Part shown: positions 29,057 to 29,980 of the stretch, in pieces
Layout: each line of letters starts with the position of its first letter
Numbering within the stretch: the stretch's first letter is position 1
Virus record (IMG/VR): IMGVR_UViG_3300025849_000150
Coordinates: 1-29,980 of that record
Length of the DNA stretch: 29,980 nucleotides
Source of the DNA: a virus
Direction: 5' to 3' (one strand)
The notes under the pieces: model-generated
The model's database searches: none
What the model saw: only the letters and a program-made list of their open reading frames with translations
Told to the model about the DNA's origin: nothing
Position numbers and translations under genes: made by a program

Positions 29057-29980
29057 TAGTCTTTAAGTAAAGTCTCTGTTATCTTTCTTCCTATCTCTGC
29101 ACCTTTAGTTCTTTCTTGTGCAGATACTTTTGATATATCACTACCTATCTTAGCACCAGCCATATTCAACTCAGCTTCTATTTTAATTCTTTCAAGTTCG
29201 TCTTTCATTCTAGCTTTCTCTAAGTCAGCTGCTATACGTGCTTCATCAGTTTCAACTTTGCTTTGTGCTGCTTGTGCTTTGATTGCAAGTTCTTGTTGTT
29301 GCATCTGTAGTACAGGGTCTTGTGCTTGTTCTTCTTGTTGTTCCATCTGTGCAGCTTGCATGTTCTTACCAAGTAATTGTTGCGCTGCTGCTGCCACTAG
29401 AGTTGATAGTCTTAGTTCTATCTCAGGTGGCAATGGTTCACCAACTGGTGGTAGTTTAGTTCCTATCTCTTCTTCTATCTGTCTTCTATATTCGAAACCT
29501 ATATGTTCAATAATGTGGTTACTTAGTGCAGCTTGTATTGCATCAGCATTGGGTGCTTGTGCAGCCATTTCTTGTATCTTGGGGTCCTGCAACATAGCCA
29601 TATGAACTGTAATATGCGAGGCATGATCTTGATATTCAAATGCTTTAACAGGTTTGCCGTTAAGTATGTCCATATTCTCGGACACAGGGTCTGTTGGTTG
29701 TATATCATCTTCAAGAGGTACGATATCTTGTGGGTCACGTATGCCTAACACCTCTAACATCTGTCTATGTAGCTTGGGTAGGTCGTATAACTGCGGTGCA
29801 GACTGTGCAAGTTGCAATGCTGCTTGGTATTGCATGATTCTTTGCGCCATAGTTGCTGCATTTGGGTCTGATACTGGAATTACATCCACTCTTTCGTCAA
29901 AGTCTACTGCTTTTATAGCAGATTCCCCATCTACCTCGTACTCATAGTCCGCAGGCATGTAATCTTTGATGATATCGGAC
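29056..29980 (-). CDS. Portal protein, C-terminal portion (P22-like; start beyond right edge)
   Basis: The frame is open from the right edge (residues DIIKDY before the first in-window Met), so about 307 codons of a longer protein are visible. DYEYEVDGESAIKAVDFDER, then VDVIPVSDPNAATMAQRIMQ and YQAALQLAQSAPQLYDLPKL followed by HRQMLEVLGIRDPQDIVPL match the C-terminal part of P22-like podovirus portals in my memory. After this comes a Gln/Ala/Glu-rich helical barrel or coiled coil (QMEQQEEQAQDPVLQMQQQE, ELERIKIEAELNMAGAKIGS). An in-window ATG at 29958 would falsely split the protein. It comes first in the head block, upstream of co-chaperonin and scaffold, as usual. Confidence 0.88.
   Translation of the reverse strand, partial: SDIIKDYMPADYEYEVDGESAIKAVDFDERVDVIPVSDPNAATMAQRIMQYQAALQLAQSAPQLYDLPKLHRQMLEVLGIRDPQDIVPLEDDIQPTDPVSENMDILNGKPVKAFEYQDHASHITVHMAMLQDPKIQEMAAQAPNADAIQAALSNHIIEHIGFEYRRQIEEEIGTKLPPVGEPLPPEIELRLSTLVAAAAQQLLGKNMQAAQMEQQEEQAQDPVLQMQQQELAIKAQAAQSKVETDEARIAADLEKARMKDELERIKIEAELNMAGAKIGSDISKVSAQERTKGAEIGRKITETLLKD

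Noticed and set aside
29523-29947. Minus- and plus-strand frames of 71-97 codons within the portal region.
   Set aside because: The portal frame is open through the right edge and matches a known family; the others are Cys/Ile-rich shadows.
1-29980. tRNA genes, insertion sequences, integrase or attachment sites.
   Set aside because: No cloverleaf, transposase-like frame or terminal inverted repeats were seen; the block is filled by structural genes.

Overview
The window is one compact late (virion morphogenesis) block of a tailed-phage genome. Every gene I can support is on the minus strand, so the block reads from right (29980) to left (1). Genes are packed with almost no spacers, and most junctions are one-base TAATG or four-base ATGA overlaps. 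The DNA is AT-rich, at roughly one third G+C by eye. Several protein types recur in uncultured marine podoviruses and pelagiphages: the small basic proteins, the tail fibre N-terminus, the Cpn10 co-chaperonin beside the capsid genes, and the proteins with Gly-Gly motifs. The best guess is therefore a podovirus of marine bacteria with a P22-like portal/neck logic. The host cannot be read from the sequence.

Layout in transcription order. (1) 29980-25418, head assembly: C-terminal part of a portal protein, a 65-aa protein, a GroES-like co-chaperonin, a scaffold-like protein, a 159-aa conserved protein, a decoration-like 193-aa protein and the major capsid protein. A strong stem-loop/T-run terminator lies just behind the capsid gene. 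(2) 25358-23435: two structural proteins, a coiled-coil protein with a C-terminal membrane segment and a two-TM holin-like protein. (3) 23435-21872: a cassette of small, very basic proteins around a complete staphylococcal-nuclease-type enzyme. (4) 21868-18159: connector/neck-like proteins, a Rossmann-like DUF115-type protein and small structural proteins. (5) 18128-14743: a 926-aa tail fibre with about 31 tandem 17-residue repeats and a self-cleaving S74 chaperone end, followed by two paralogous 96-98-aa proteins. (6) 14733-12149: a small coiled-coil protein, a 614-aa gp10-like tail/neck protein and two small genes. (7) 12139-1: the presumed internal (ejected) virion proteins. These are two glycine-rich proteins, a GNAT-like protein, two Gln/Ala-rich proteins and a giant protein open for 1837 codons and still unfinished at the left edge.

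The giant protein is the most interesting item. It carries an HEAVH zinc-metallopeptidase motif and, near the left edge, an EVQSD domain of the kind seen in phage 'large polyvalent proteins'. It would be missed by gene lists that need a stop codon inside the window. A second thread is a short Gly-Gly motif shared by several otherwise unrelated virion proteins, with near-identical DNA in two of them. No tRNA, CRISPR array, insertion sequence, integrase, DNA replication gene, terminase or endolysin is visible here.
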